A stretch of 64,000 nucleotides of DNA from Thermothelomyces thermophilus ATCC 42464 (lineage: Eukaryota; Ascomycota; Sordariomycetes; Sordariales; Chaetomiaceae), in the NCBI RefSeq assembly GCF_000226095.1, contig NC_016472.1, forward strand, positions 6,696,001-6,760,000, given 5' to 3'. Positions 9,901-20,018 of the stretch are shown in pieces. The position numbers were made by a program, and so were the translations under genes. Below the pieces are notes generated by a model. The model was not told the origin of the DNA. It saw only the letters and a program-made list of their open reading frames with translations, and ran no database searches. Within the stretch, counting starts at the first letter, position 1; each line of letters starts with the position of its first letter.

Positions 9901-11815
9901 TCTCGACAGCAGTGGCCTTGGTGGCGCTGGCGGCGGCGGCGGCGGTGTTCCCGATCTTGCCAGGAAGGAAGCGGCCGAGGCGGGCATGGGCGAGGCGAAC
10001 GAGGATTGGGCGATCGAAGCCCGGGAACTTGTGGACAACTGCATCGACAACGCCGAGACCATCGTCACGTGCGCGCAACACCAGAAGCGCATCGTCGACG
10101 ATATCCTGACAATGTCAAAGCTGGATTCGAGCCTGATCTCCATCACCAGGGTCATGGTTGACCCAATCAAGATGGTCAAGGAGGCCCTCAAGATGTTCGA
10201 GGTGGAAGCTCGGCGGGTCGACATCAACCTGAGCATGGTTGTCGACCCGTGCTACCACGAGCTCGGCATCAAGTACCTCGTTTTCGACCCGTCTCGTCTG
10301 AAGCAGGTCCTGATCAACCTGCTCACCAACGCGCTCAAGTTCACCAAGACCGGGCCGACCAGGAACGTCACAGTAGCCGTGAGCGCCAGCCTCACCGAGC
10401 CCACCGAGGCCACCAGCAAGGTATCCTTCATCCCGCGTTCCCAGGAGTCCCTGGGGGAGGTGATCCACGACCACCCGGTCCCCGTCGACCACGCTAACCC
10501 GGTGTTCCTGATGTTCGAGGTCGAAGACACGGGCGAGGGTCTGACGGAGGAGGAGAAGAAGAGTCTCTTCCAACGCTTCGTCCAAGCCTCGAGCCGCACC
10601 CACGTCAAGTACGGAGGTTCCGGTCTCGGCCTCTTCATCAGCCGAAGGCTGGCCGAGCTACAGCACGGCTCCATAGGTGTCAGGTCCGAACCGGGTGTCG
10701 GCAGCACCTTCGCCTTCTACATCGAGGCTTACCGGCCAACCGAGGAGGCCCTGCGCGAGGCAGAGGCCAGCGGGACCCTTTCCGACCCAGCCGTATCGGA
10801 CCTGCGAGCGAACGCCAGCTTGAGCAGAAGGGGAAGCAACAGGCGCGCCATCAGCACCAGCACGCTCACCAGCGAGTCTACCATCGCCACGCCAACCACC
10901 TCGGGCACCAGCCCTACCGCCACCGCGGCAGTGACCCCCACCAGCGAGACTGGTGGGAGCCCGACCCCAGTGGCGTCACCCGCACCGCAGATCACGGGTG
11001 TCTTGGTTGTTGAAGACAACCTCATCAACCAGCAGATCACCCGCCGCGGTCTGCTCAGCATGGGCTTCACCGTCGATGTCGCGAACCACGGTATCGAAGC
11101 CCTCGACAAGCTACGCCGAACGGACCGCTATCACCCTGCCACCTCTTCCTCGGCTTCCACCACTCCGGAAGCGGGAGCGGGAGCGGGAGCGGGAGCGGGT
11201 GCGGGTGCGGGAGGGTCTTCATTCCCCTTCCCCTCTAGCGCGAGCAGTCTGTCCTCCACCACCACCACCACCATCACCACCACCACCACCTCCTCCTCCT
11301 CCTCACCATTGCCACTGCCACCGCCGCCGCTACCAGCACCAGCATCATCCGCCCAGTCCATAGGCTTCAGCAATACCAGCAGCGCCCTGACGCCGCCCGC
11401 ACAGCCCTTCCCACTGTCGATGATCCTGATGGACATTGAAATGCCCATCCAGGACGGGCTCACGTGCACCCGCAATATCAGGGAGCTGGAACGCGCGGGC
11501 AAGATTGTCGGAGGGAGGATCCCCATCATTGCCGTCAGCGCCAACGCCAGGATGGAGCAGATCCTGGAGGCCAAGGAAGCCGGGTGTGACGATGTGCTGG
11601 TGAAGCCGTATCGCATGCCCGAGCTGCTGGAGAGGATGAAGACGGTGATGGGAAAAGTGGTTGGTTCCGAAGGTGAGAAGGCGCCGGAGCGTGAGAGCGC
11701 GGATACTCCTGCTAAGGATGCTGCAGAAGGCCTGGGGGTTATCAAGATGGAGGGGCCGACGAAGGAGGAGGAGGAGGAGGAGGGAGAGGGAGATGGTATA
11801 GGGATAGTGAATTGA
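6987..11815 (+). CDS. PAS-rich hybrid histidine kinase
   Basis: Exons are 6987-7596 and 7671-11815, giving 1584 residues. The 74-base intron (GTATGT donor, CTGAC branch, CAG acceptor) restores phase. Order: an N-terminal PAS-like region (1-110); a PAS-like unit with WAQTPLGP and YWGPSYITVYNEAF (about 205-345); a region with a Ser run that I would guess is GAF-like; two further PAS domains (about 605-720 and 765-880); HisKA with the H-box MTSHEMRNPLSAI (phosphoacceptor His 921); HATPase_c (N-box QVLINLLTNALKFT, G-boxes EDTGEGL and GSGLGLFISRRL); and a receiver with VVEDN (Asp 1319), LMDIEMP (phospho-Asp 1458) and LVKPY (Lys 1515). All catalytic residues are present. The class feeds a phosphorelay to Ypd1 and the Ssk1/Skn7 regulators. 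It resembles PAS-rich kinases such as fission-yeast Mak/Phk; I do not assign a group. A low-complexity insert of about 90 residues splits the receiver. Confidence 0.92.
11133..11402 (+). repeat. Low-complexity insert in the receiver domain (Gly-Ala, Thr, Ser, Pro tracts)
   Basis: These bases encode about residues 1358-1447 of the histidine kinase: a GAGAGAGA repeat, then poly-Ser/Thr tracts, then a Pro-rich stretch. The insert lies between the second strand/helix of the receiver and the strand carrying the phospho-Asp. It is in frame and shows no splice consensus that would remove it. Confidence 0.75.
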
Positions 11816-13132
11816 GCGAGAGGAGAGGGAACTAAATCGAAGAGGGAGGTAAGACGAGAGGGAGGTAAGACGAAGGAAAAGAAGACAAGAAAAAAAAGGG
11901 ATAAAAAGGTAAGAACGGGAGGCAAAAGAAAGAGAGATGGGAGAGGATAGGTTGGTTCTGATGTTTTCCATTATGGGATTGGTCCAGGTTGGAGAACGGC
12001 AAGGTAAGGTTATCGGGGGAAGAAAATACAAAGACCAGGGACGAACCGTGGCGCAGGCAATGATTCAAGGGCGGGAAGCAACAAAGCCTTTCTTTGGGAT
12101 TTCATTGTCGGTGTTGATGAAGGGAAGGGTTGGCGCGGGACTGCATAGCATTGCATGGTGATGGGTGTTTTGGCGGTCATGGATCCTTTCTTTCTTTTTT
12201 TTTTCTTTTTCTATGCGCACCTTTGCTGCGTTGTATTCGGGGCTGGTCTCGCTCATCTACTCTGTTATGTGGGATGGAGATTGCGGATACCCTTTGCTTA
12301 TGAAGTAGAAGTAGTATTTAAAATAAGCTGCATTATAATACGTGCTTTACATCCGACTGACGGCAACCCTTCCCCTTCTTCTTGGTATGTGCTAAAGTTG
12401 ATGAACCAGCCACATGTTAGCTAGCTGTAAGCCGTACGTACTGTACTGTACGCGTATCGGCTCTGCGCATATACAGCTGAGGCACCTCGGTGCGGGAGCG
12501 TCTGTCTCTGCTGCGTCAAGCAAAATCTTTTACGGGAATACTCCCGTATTGTGTGCACAGGACAGATCAGCGCTCCGAGCCGCTCATGCTATGCTCGTCA
12601 CCCAATGCCGTGTAACTCCTGGGGCAGGAGGAGGTTAAGCCGGCCTGTGAGGCCCAAGGCAACGGATATTTCATTTTCCCCCCCCCCCCCACCCCCACAC
12701 ACACACAGAGCCGAGCGTGGTTTTGCCCGCCATGTTTGCAAGCGCGCCGGTATGCATCCTGATACACTGTCATTTCGGTGATCCGACACGGGAGTGGTTA
12801 TGGGCCCGTCTCCGGGATGCGGGATGCGGGATGCGGGATGACGACGAGCTTGTGCAACCCCTAGGATCTGCTAGTCGATGCGACACAGGAGGCGGGTGGG
12901 GGTGTCCGAGGAGGACGTGGGATTCTCTTCTTTTCGATGTCATAATGTGTAAAGGAGTGTTTTTTTTTTTTTTTGGGGGGGGGGGGGGATGTATGTACAT
13001 AAGTGATGCGCTTCCTCTTCTTGTTTGTTGTTATCTTGGCTTTTTTCCCTTCTTCTTTAATTCTTATGATATAACTGTGCCACCTCACAAGACACATTCC
13101 CAGAAGAGCAAGAAATAAAAAAAAAAAAGAAG
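11816..13132. other. Intergenic between histidine kinase and Dabb gene
   Basis: This is the 3' UTR of the kinase plus the promoter of the next gene. It is purine-rich just after the stop and has a T15/G14 double homopolymer at about 12960-12988. An A-rich stretch lies immediately before the Dabb start codon. I see no gene. Confidence 0.65.
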
Positions 13133-13831
13133 ATGCCGGTGCTTCAGCGCGATACCTTGTTCAAGCTTGCTGGTGGGAACAAGCAGGATCGGGACCGGCT
13201 GATCGAAGCGTACCAAGTGCTGGCGCGGGAGGCCAGAAAGGTGCGTGTCTGATGTCTCTCTGCTCGGCTCGTCTTCGTGGCTTCCGAGTTGTTTGAACGC
13301 TTTTGAGATCTCTGAAGGGCTGCTCGAGCTGCTCGATGTGCTCTTGGTTCAAATATCAATGTTTCGATGCTCTTTTAGATTTTTTTCTTTTTCCCTCTTC
13401 TTCTTGGAGAACTTGTCCACGGTGCTGCTGGACCACGCGTCATATTCTCTCGCAAAACTTTGGTGTCCTCCCAGCAGAAACTAACAATACCTTGCTCTCC
13501 ACTAGGATGGGAAACCTTACATTGCTGAGTAATACCTCCTTGCCCTTTCGCTTTGTCTCGTTTGGGCCCTCCACGTCCAAGGAGTAGGTAACGAGTGGTC
13601 AAAGAGGGTTGACTGACCGGGCGCAGCGTCGAGGTTAGACCGCTGCTAGATCACAAGGCCTCTCAGGGGTATACACTGAGGGCGCGGACGTCATTCGCCA
13701 GCGCGGAAGACATGCGATACTTTGACAGCGAGTGCCCTGCCCATAAGGCCCTCAAGGAGCGGGTGATGAGCCTAGGGAGTGTGCTGGCGCCGCCGCTCGT
13801 CCTGGTGACCGAGCTGGAAGAGTCTGTCTGA
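13133..13831 (+). CDS. Dabb-family (stress-responsive A/B barrel) protein
   Basis: Three exons (13133-13240, 13506-13528, 13627-13831) give 111 residues. The 265-base first intron has a CTAAC branch and TAG acceptor; the 98-base second intron has GTAATA, GACTGAC and CAG. The middle exon is only 23 bases. The product has the dimeric ferredoxin-like Dabb pattern: an N-terminal strand with LFKL, a helix (DRLIEAYQVLAREA), DGKPYI, then QGYTLRARTSFASAEDMRY and PAHKALKERV, and a final strand PPLVLVTEL. Family members range from plant stress proteins to olivetolic acid cyclase and small-molecule monooxygenases; the reaction here is unknown. The gene faces the SRPBCC gene, whose coding end lies 268 bases away. 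Confidence 0.75.
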
Positions 13832-14099
13832 GAAGACACCGGAGGAAGGAGATGGGCGGGGAAGGGGGAGTGTATCGTTAGAAGTCCGGGAGGGTGGGCA
13901 ACAACAGGACGCGGATTTGACCGCCAATGTTGAGAGAGCCTACACTGTTAGCTTGGAGAGAGGGGGGGCTCCGTCGAGGTGAACAGAGAAATGGTTACTA
14001 TGCTGAGTCAGGATGCCAACTATATATACAGCATACCATACACGACTCGAGGGGGAACCAAAAAAAAAAAAAAATTACATCGTACACGCCTGGGTCACG

Positions 14100-14984
14100 C
14101 TACCGATCGGTTCTCTTGCCCTCTTTCAAGCAGCCACCCCGCCCCTGCCCCTGCCCCTGGCCCTGCCCCTGCCCCGTCATCTCGACTCTCGCCTTCAACC
14201 CCCGCAACCAGGCATCGAAGCCCCGCTCGACCTGCCTTCCAACGATCAGCCGCACCACGGGGGCCAGCGGGCCGTAGAAGGTCTCCCAGCAGTAGTACTG
14301 CGTCCCGGGCGGGCGGCCGTCGCCGTCGCCGGCGACCTCGACAAACTCCTGCACGCGCTCGGAGCGGAGCATCGCGGCCGGCATGAGCAGGCCGTGGCGC
14401 TGCTTCCAGGCGATGCGCCAGCCCCTGCGGCGGCGGCGGCCCCCCGAGCCGTCCCCGGGGTCCTCCTCCTCGTCGATGGGCTCCAGCACGCTGACCTCGA
14501 GGGCGGTCGGGCGGCCGGGCTTACCGTCGGGGCCCTCCGGGTCCAGGTGGACGTCAAAGGTGAATTGGGTGCCGAGGCGGAGGAACGTGTCTGGGCATGG
14601 CCCGTCGTCGCTGTTTCTCGCCGCCGTCGCCGCCGCCGCCGCCGCCGCGGGGGGCTGGGCGTCGATGGTGCATTTCCGGCAGAAGCGATTCCAGGCGGGA
14701 TCTTTGTCGAGAGAATGAAAAAAAAATTATAAGTCAGCGTCAAGGGAAGAAGAGACAAGAAGGATGGATGGAGATGGGCCGAATGGGTGGGCTTTATGTA
14801 CTATTAGTACTGTACGGTACAATCAATACATACACTCTGACGCGGCCGTTACCACGTCCAGGCACTCTTTCGGCGTGGCAGCGATGCGGGAGGAGCATGA
14901 GACGCTGAAAGACCCGCCAGAACCATAAGTGATGGTGGGAATTGGCGGGCCCGTTACGGCGTGGGAGGATGGTTCGTCTGACAT
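14100..14984 (-). CDS. SRPBCC / START-like (polyketide cyclase-type fold) protein
   Basis: Two exons on the minus strand (14984-14834, then 14701-14100) give 250 residues. The 132-base intron has a GTATGT donor and an AAG acceptor with an upstream GCTGAC and T-tract, and joins ...AASE to YPAWNRFC in phase. The N-terminal half has the SRPBCC signature GGSFSVSCSSRIAATPKECL, then YPAWNRF and LRLGTQFTFDVHLD. The C-terminal half has GWRIAWKQR, LRSERVQEFVEV, GTQYYCWETFYGPLAPVV and a final helix GFDAWLRGLKARVE. The fold binds hydrophobic ligands; the substrate is unknown. Oddities are an Ala run encoded by a GCG repeat after the second strand, an Arg run in the middle, and a GQ repeat at the C-terminus. 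Neighbours are the Dabb gene (convergent) and the O-methyltransferase (same strand). Confidence 0.8.
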
Positions 14985-15864
14985 GGTTCGGGTTGCTGAC
15001 TGCTTGCTGACTGGTTGAGCGAGGCCCGGGGCAGTCGGCGCGAGATTTCGTGTTGTGAGCCCGATCGGTTTTTGAGGCCAAGACGCCGGGAGTTAGAGGT
15101 CTCAGCGCCCCAGGAACCCCCTGTTGTTAGTTGCTGCTGTACAGTGGGGCGTGGGTGGGAGAAGCCGCTGTGGACCTACTAGTAGCGGCGTAAGATGCTG
15201 GGGGAAGCGGGTCGCCCCGATTCCAGGGTGCCTTACCTTCCCGCGCAATTACACGGTACCTAGCCTGTTCCTAATTACTGGCCGTTTTTAACTTGTACCG
15301 TACGTAAATCCGTATGTATGTATGTCCATACATACCTCAAATGCCCCAAAGATTGCGTTGTGGTGCGCTGCCACCACCTCATCCAGCAACTCTTCCGGCA
15401 GCAGTGGAAGCAGCCGCAGGGGAGACGGGCTGTCCAGCAAAGAAGAAGAGGAAGAGGACGATGAAGAAGAGAGGAAAGAGCCTGGAAGCCCCGAGTCCGG
15501 GAATGGCATTGCCGGAGGGTAGTGGAGTGTTGATGTTGCCACAAATGGTTTTGTTCCAAGATCCGCCCGTGTTCGCCACAAGCTATCAGTACGCAAAAGC
15601 AACCAATGCCGTTTGGCTAGGGAAATGGCCCAGTTGTGCTTGCCGGTATGGTATCGAAGCGAAGAAAGAAACAGAAAAAAAATCACAAGCATAAAGTACA
15701 TGTCCATTGAAATACACAGGCTCGACAACAGACAGCTATCCCGTCGGCCTTGTGTCCGATTCGAAGCGGGTATTATTATTATCTTTCGATATATACAAAA
15801 GCCAGGTCGCCCACGATGACCTCGAAGCTCTGGGCCCCACAGGGCTCGGAAGTGTTTCTCGAAC
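14985..15864. other. Intergenic between SRPBCC gene and O-methyltransferase
   Basis: This is the promoter of the SRPBCC gene and the 3' end of the O-methyltransferase. The longest frame (15288-15728, minus) starts with a hydrophobic stretch but has no homology I recognise, and its poly-Ser segment is just a TCC/TCT repeat. I see no supportable gene. Confidence 0.6.
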
Positions 15865-17929
15865 CTACTTGGCCTCCTCGGACTTTGGCTCTGCAGAAGC
15901 GGCCACAGGAGCGGCAGTAGCAGCAGCTTCTTCTTCCGTCACGGCGGCCGGGGCGGCCGTAGCAGCAGCGTTATCGGCAGCCGCGCCAGCAGCCTGGCCG
16001 CCGGCCCCCGCTGCCCGGTCAGGCTGCCACACGGCCTCGATGACGCTCATCCGACAGCCCTTGGCCCTCGTGACGCCCTAGAGAAACCGGCTGTCAGCAT
16101 CGTCGAAATTGGCGAAGCAAGGGAGAGGTGTGGTGTGTGTTCCCGGGGTGGTTAGGGTAGGGCATAGTAGGGAGAAAAAAAAACCGAGGCGGCAAAGACG
16201 CGAACTCACCTTGAAGACGAAGCCGTCACTGGCGGCGGCAAACAGCTCCCTGAACTCGGCCTCGGTGCGCTCCTGGGCGTTGAGCAGGGCGAGCATGACG
16301 ACGTCCATGCGGCGCATGACACGCTCGTCCCAGGGGTTCTCCTGCCCGGGCTCGCGCAGGCAGTGGTCGTTGATTATGATGCGCGCCCCGGGCTTGAGGG
16401 CGGGGATCAGGTTCTGGAGGATGCGCACCGCGTAGGGCGTGGAGTAGTTATGGATGATCCAACGGAAATAGTAGACTATTTTGTTTCATTTGTTAGCGTC
16501 CTGTTCCCACCCGTGTTGTTACTTTACCTTCTCAGAGACGAAAAGACGACACCGGAAGAATAAGGAGAAGAAGAAAGGGGGGGGGGAAAAGGGGGGGAGA
16601 GGGAAAAAAAAGGCAGAGAAGGCGTTAAAGGAGAGTGCGTACCATCTGCACCCTTAATCGGCTGCTCGGTAAAGAAATCGTGCGCCATCAGGGTGATGCG
16701 CTCGGCGACCTGGGGATCGGCGCAGAGGGGTTTCGGCGCGCTGTCGACCGTCTTTTGCAGGTCCTGGACGACGAACTTCATGTTCCTGTACCTGGCGGCC
16801 AGGTCGACGCATATGAAGCCGTGCGAGCCGCCGACGTCGACAAAGGTGCCGCCCGCGGCGTCGAGGTCGCTGAAGTCGTAGCCGCCCTTCTCGACGTCGA
16901 CAAAGTAGGACGGCTCGTAGCCCTCGCCGCCCGTCAGGCTCGCCATGGCGCGGCCCATGCGGCGCGCCCGGTCCGGGTCCTTGCCGAACGTGGCAAACAT
17001 GGGCTCCTTGTCGACCGTGTCAAAGGCGAACTGGAAGCCGGTCCGGGTCAGCGACGTGGCTTCCGGGTAGGCCTTGAGGGCCTGCAGGACGTGCGCCGAG
17101 GCGGGGAAGATGTCCTCGCCGTTGAAACCGATCCAGGACTGCATGTTCTCGTCCTCGGCGAGGACGCGAGACGCCGAGGTGTGGGCGATGACCCCCGGAC
17201 TAGGCTCCCGGAAGATGCCATTGGTCATGGCCAGACGGACCAGACGGGCGAGGTTGATTGGATCCAGGGGCGTCTTGGTCTGCAGTTCGGCAAGGGTGAT
17301 GGTCGAGTCGATCGGGACGAGTTTGGCTAGGCTCTGGGGGTCAGCGGGCGCGCGGGAACCTGAAACGTGACGGTAACGGCATCGAGACTACTCACCGAGC
17401 CCATAGTGGTTGACGGCAGTCAGCGCAAGAACGTCAAGGAACTGAGCAGGCCCGTCAGTTTCAGATCTCCCGTGGTGGTGGTCTTCCAAGGGCGTGTTCT
17501 GACCTCCCAGATGCCCCATCTGACGGCCTCGCGGGGGCCATGGGCCAGCAGGCTCAGCTCCTTGGCCGCGTGGATGATGTCCTGTCTGCTCTGCTGAACA
17601 TCTGCAGGGAGCGGGGGGTAATCCGCCGGGGCGTCGGCGTCAAAGCTGGGCAGGGGCAGGTTCTCGGACTTCATGTACGCCTCCAGCTTCTCCGTAGCCT
17701 TGGTGATCTTCTTGGCAAGAGCAACCATCCGAGACGTCGACTGCTCTGTTGCAGTCTCCTCCGTTGCAGTCTCAGCCTCGGGGGCGGAGGCTCCGCTTGC
17801 CTCGTCGTCTCGCTGCCGGAGAGACGCGGACAGGGCGGAGGATGAACGCCGGTCCAGCTTCTTGGCCGCGGCATCGTCGCTCGACGGGGAGCTAGATCGG
17901 AAGAGGGAGCTCAGCTTCAACTTGCTCAT
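15865..17929 (-). CDS. SAM-dependent O-methyltransferase (plant-COMT-like fungal family 2)
   Basis: Five exons on the minus strand: 17929-17504, 17441-17396, 17326-16643, 16475-16210 and 16077-15865, giving 544 residues. A Ser/Ala-rich lead and a coiled helix precede the dimerisation domain (FLDVLALTAVNHYGLAKLV). The SAM-binding motif is GGTFVDVGGSHGF (about residue 315). The catalytic segment is VYYFRWIIHNYS, where His 394 matches the catalytic His of COMT-type enzymes although the usual HDW reads HNY. The GARIIINDHCL strand and the closing GCRMSVIEAVW strand are typical. Intron 2 was set at 69 bases because an apparent 36-base alternative would be abnormally short and would insert extra residues. 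The 45-residue Ala/Glu tail is unusual. The family methylates phenolic hydroxyls of secondary metabolites; the substrate is unknown. Confidence 0.85.
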
Positions 17930-19930
17930 CTTTAGAGCGTGTCGCTTGTGCCACCTTCCGGTCAAATGAAGCAAGAGAATTGGGGCGTGCTGCCTTTGGG
18001 GAGAGGACAACCGAGAGCTCCGCTAGATTGGGTCATTGGATGGTCAGCACGTGGGATGCTACCCCAGAAAGCAAAACCGAAGCAATCAAGCAACCAAGAT
18101 GTATGGCGATGGAAAGCAGGGGGGAGGGGGAGGAAAAGGGGGGGGGGGTTGTTACGCATCATTGTTGACGGGATCCTGGTGAGGCCGTCGAAGAGAAACC
18201 CTCCCCCTTACCCACCCACCATAATTGCACTTGTTCGCAAAAAAAAAAAAAAAAAAAAAAAGGATCCAAGTACAAGTAAGAGACGATGAGAAGGTAAGAA
18301 AGGGAGGAAGCAGTACCTGGCTTTGCCAATGGCTGATGCGGTGTGGTCTACGGGAATACTTCTTCCGTACGCTGTGCAAATAGTCCCTTGTCCCGATCCT
18401 GATTCCGAGGTAGGGTAGGCAGGGATGGCGATTATCGGCAACTGATGCTGACTGACAGACGCCAAAGCCTGGTAAACGAATTGGCCAGAGTTTCCAGTTG
18501 CACGACAGTGGTCCTGCGGAGGTTAGCGGCTACACAGCAGAGGGAGAGAAGAGGGCGGGTGTGTGGAGAGCAAATACAGCCGTATAATGCTACTCAAATG
18601 AGAGACATGGCGGCCCACACTACCCGGCCAACCATGATCGACAGCGGGGAGAGACGGGAACATCACGGTGGACTGACAATGGGGTGTGGGGGGTTACCTT
18701 GCACGCGTAAAGGAACCAGGTTGGCGGATCGGTCCCTGAGTGTGCTCCGTAGTGTGAGACAGTACATACTCGATACTGCCGAGGTTGCGACAAGGTGAAG
18801 CGATTCCCGGTGCTATATCAAGGGCTCCGATCGGGGCCGTTAGTGGTGGTGGTTGTTTCTTCCTTTGTTTCCTTTTTTTTCCGAAGTGGTGGAAGGGAAC
18901 GGTGAAGGCCCAGCTAACGAGCCAGCCCCGTCACACTAACTTAGTGTATTCAGGGTATGCTGGTGGCCCAGGAGACCGAGCCAGATTTGACTCTGTCGAT
19001 CCCGGGCTCCATAGTATATCCTAATAAACTAGTGTATTTTGTACGTCAGCTCGGGGCTGAGGAACTGGCTCATGCGCGCTATGTCTGTAATAGAGCACAT
19101 CCTTGGTATGTATGCCTTCCGTAGTGTTGAGAATATATTAAACTACTGCCTGAGTATGAACATACATGATTAGCGTCTGCTACAGCGGCCGCCGACCGCA
19201 GATGTAGCCCAATTGGATGTACCATTACTTGTAATCCGCACTTACCGAGTACCTATCTCGTCCCATCGACCGCGGTTCCTTCGTTGGGGGAAGCGCCGCC
19301 GTACCATTCCGGTCTGTGGCAGACGTGACAGAAAGAGCGGAAGCCGATCACGACGCAGTGATGCAGCCACGGCAATGGAAAACGCCACGGACGAGCTCTT
19401 GATCCGCCAATCCAGCCGAGTCGGGTTTGCAGGAAAGGGAAGGAAACCGAAAGAGGGGTCCACTAGGCAGCGTGCCGTGGAGTCGGGAAGCAGGGCAGGC
19501 GCTGCACAGGTCTCATCGTGGGGCCGAGACCTTCCATTCTGGGTCGCGATTGGCTCGGCAGCAAGCCGAGACCAGCGAAGCGTCACCTTGATACGCCACC
19601 CCACGGAAGGAACTCGGTAGTTCAGCAGCTCTTGGGCTCTCGCGACACACCCACACACACAATCAATCACACACTCTCTGAATTGTATGCGAGGCCATTC
19701 CTGCTCGGCGGACAACCACTTAGTGACAGCGCGCCGGTTTAACCCGCTTTTCGTTCTTTCGTTCTTAAATCTGTGAGGAGACGAGATGATTGTCCAAGTG
19801 TTCTTCTATTTGCTGCTGCAGTATCCATCCGATCCATTCGGACGGCATCAACAATAGCAGTGGTATCATCCTGCTTCGCATGCATCACCCATGAGACGTC
19901 CTAGGAATGGATTCACCCGCCGCACGCTGC

Positions 19931-19999
<69 letters not shown>

Positions 20000-20018
20000 T
20001 TCCCAGACCACCCTGCAA
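17930..20018. other. Intergenic between the two methyltransferase genes
   Basis: This is the promoter of the O-methyltransferase and the 3' flank of the LaeA-like gene. It includes an A23 run (18240-18262). Frames up to 157 codons (19242-19715, minus) lack recognisable motifs. A long (CT)n tract occupies the right end. Confidence 0.6.
19933..19994 (+). repeat. (CT)n microsatellite
   Basis: About 62 bases of nearly pure CT dinucleotide end about 24 bases beyond the stop codon of the LaeA-like methyltransferase. On that gene's strand it is a (GA)n tract in the probable 3' UTR. Confidence 0.95.

Noticed and set aside
8309-10081. 590-codon minus-strand frame opposite the histidine kinase
   Set aside because: Antisense shadow of a strongly conserved multi-domain protein; its leucine/valine/histidine-rich composition is what codon bias on the other strand produces.
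15288-15728. 146-codon minus-strand frame with a hydrophobic start
   Set aside because: Its Ser-rich part is a TCC/TCT repeat; no family resemblance, and competing frames overlap on both strands.
17327-17395. A 36-base intron (GTGAGT to TTTCAG, 17360-17395) in the O-methyltransferase
   Set aside because: Too short for a normal fungal intron and would insert nine residues absent from the family. The 69-base alternative has a proper GCTGAC branch and restores the HYGLAKLVP sequence.
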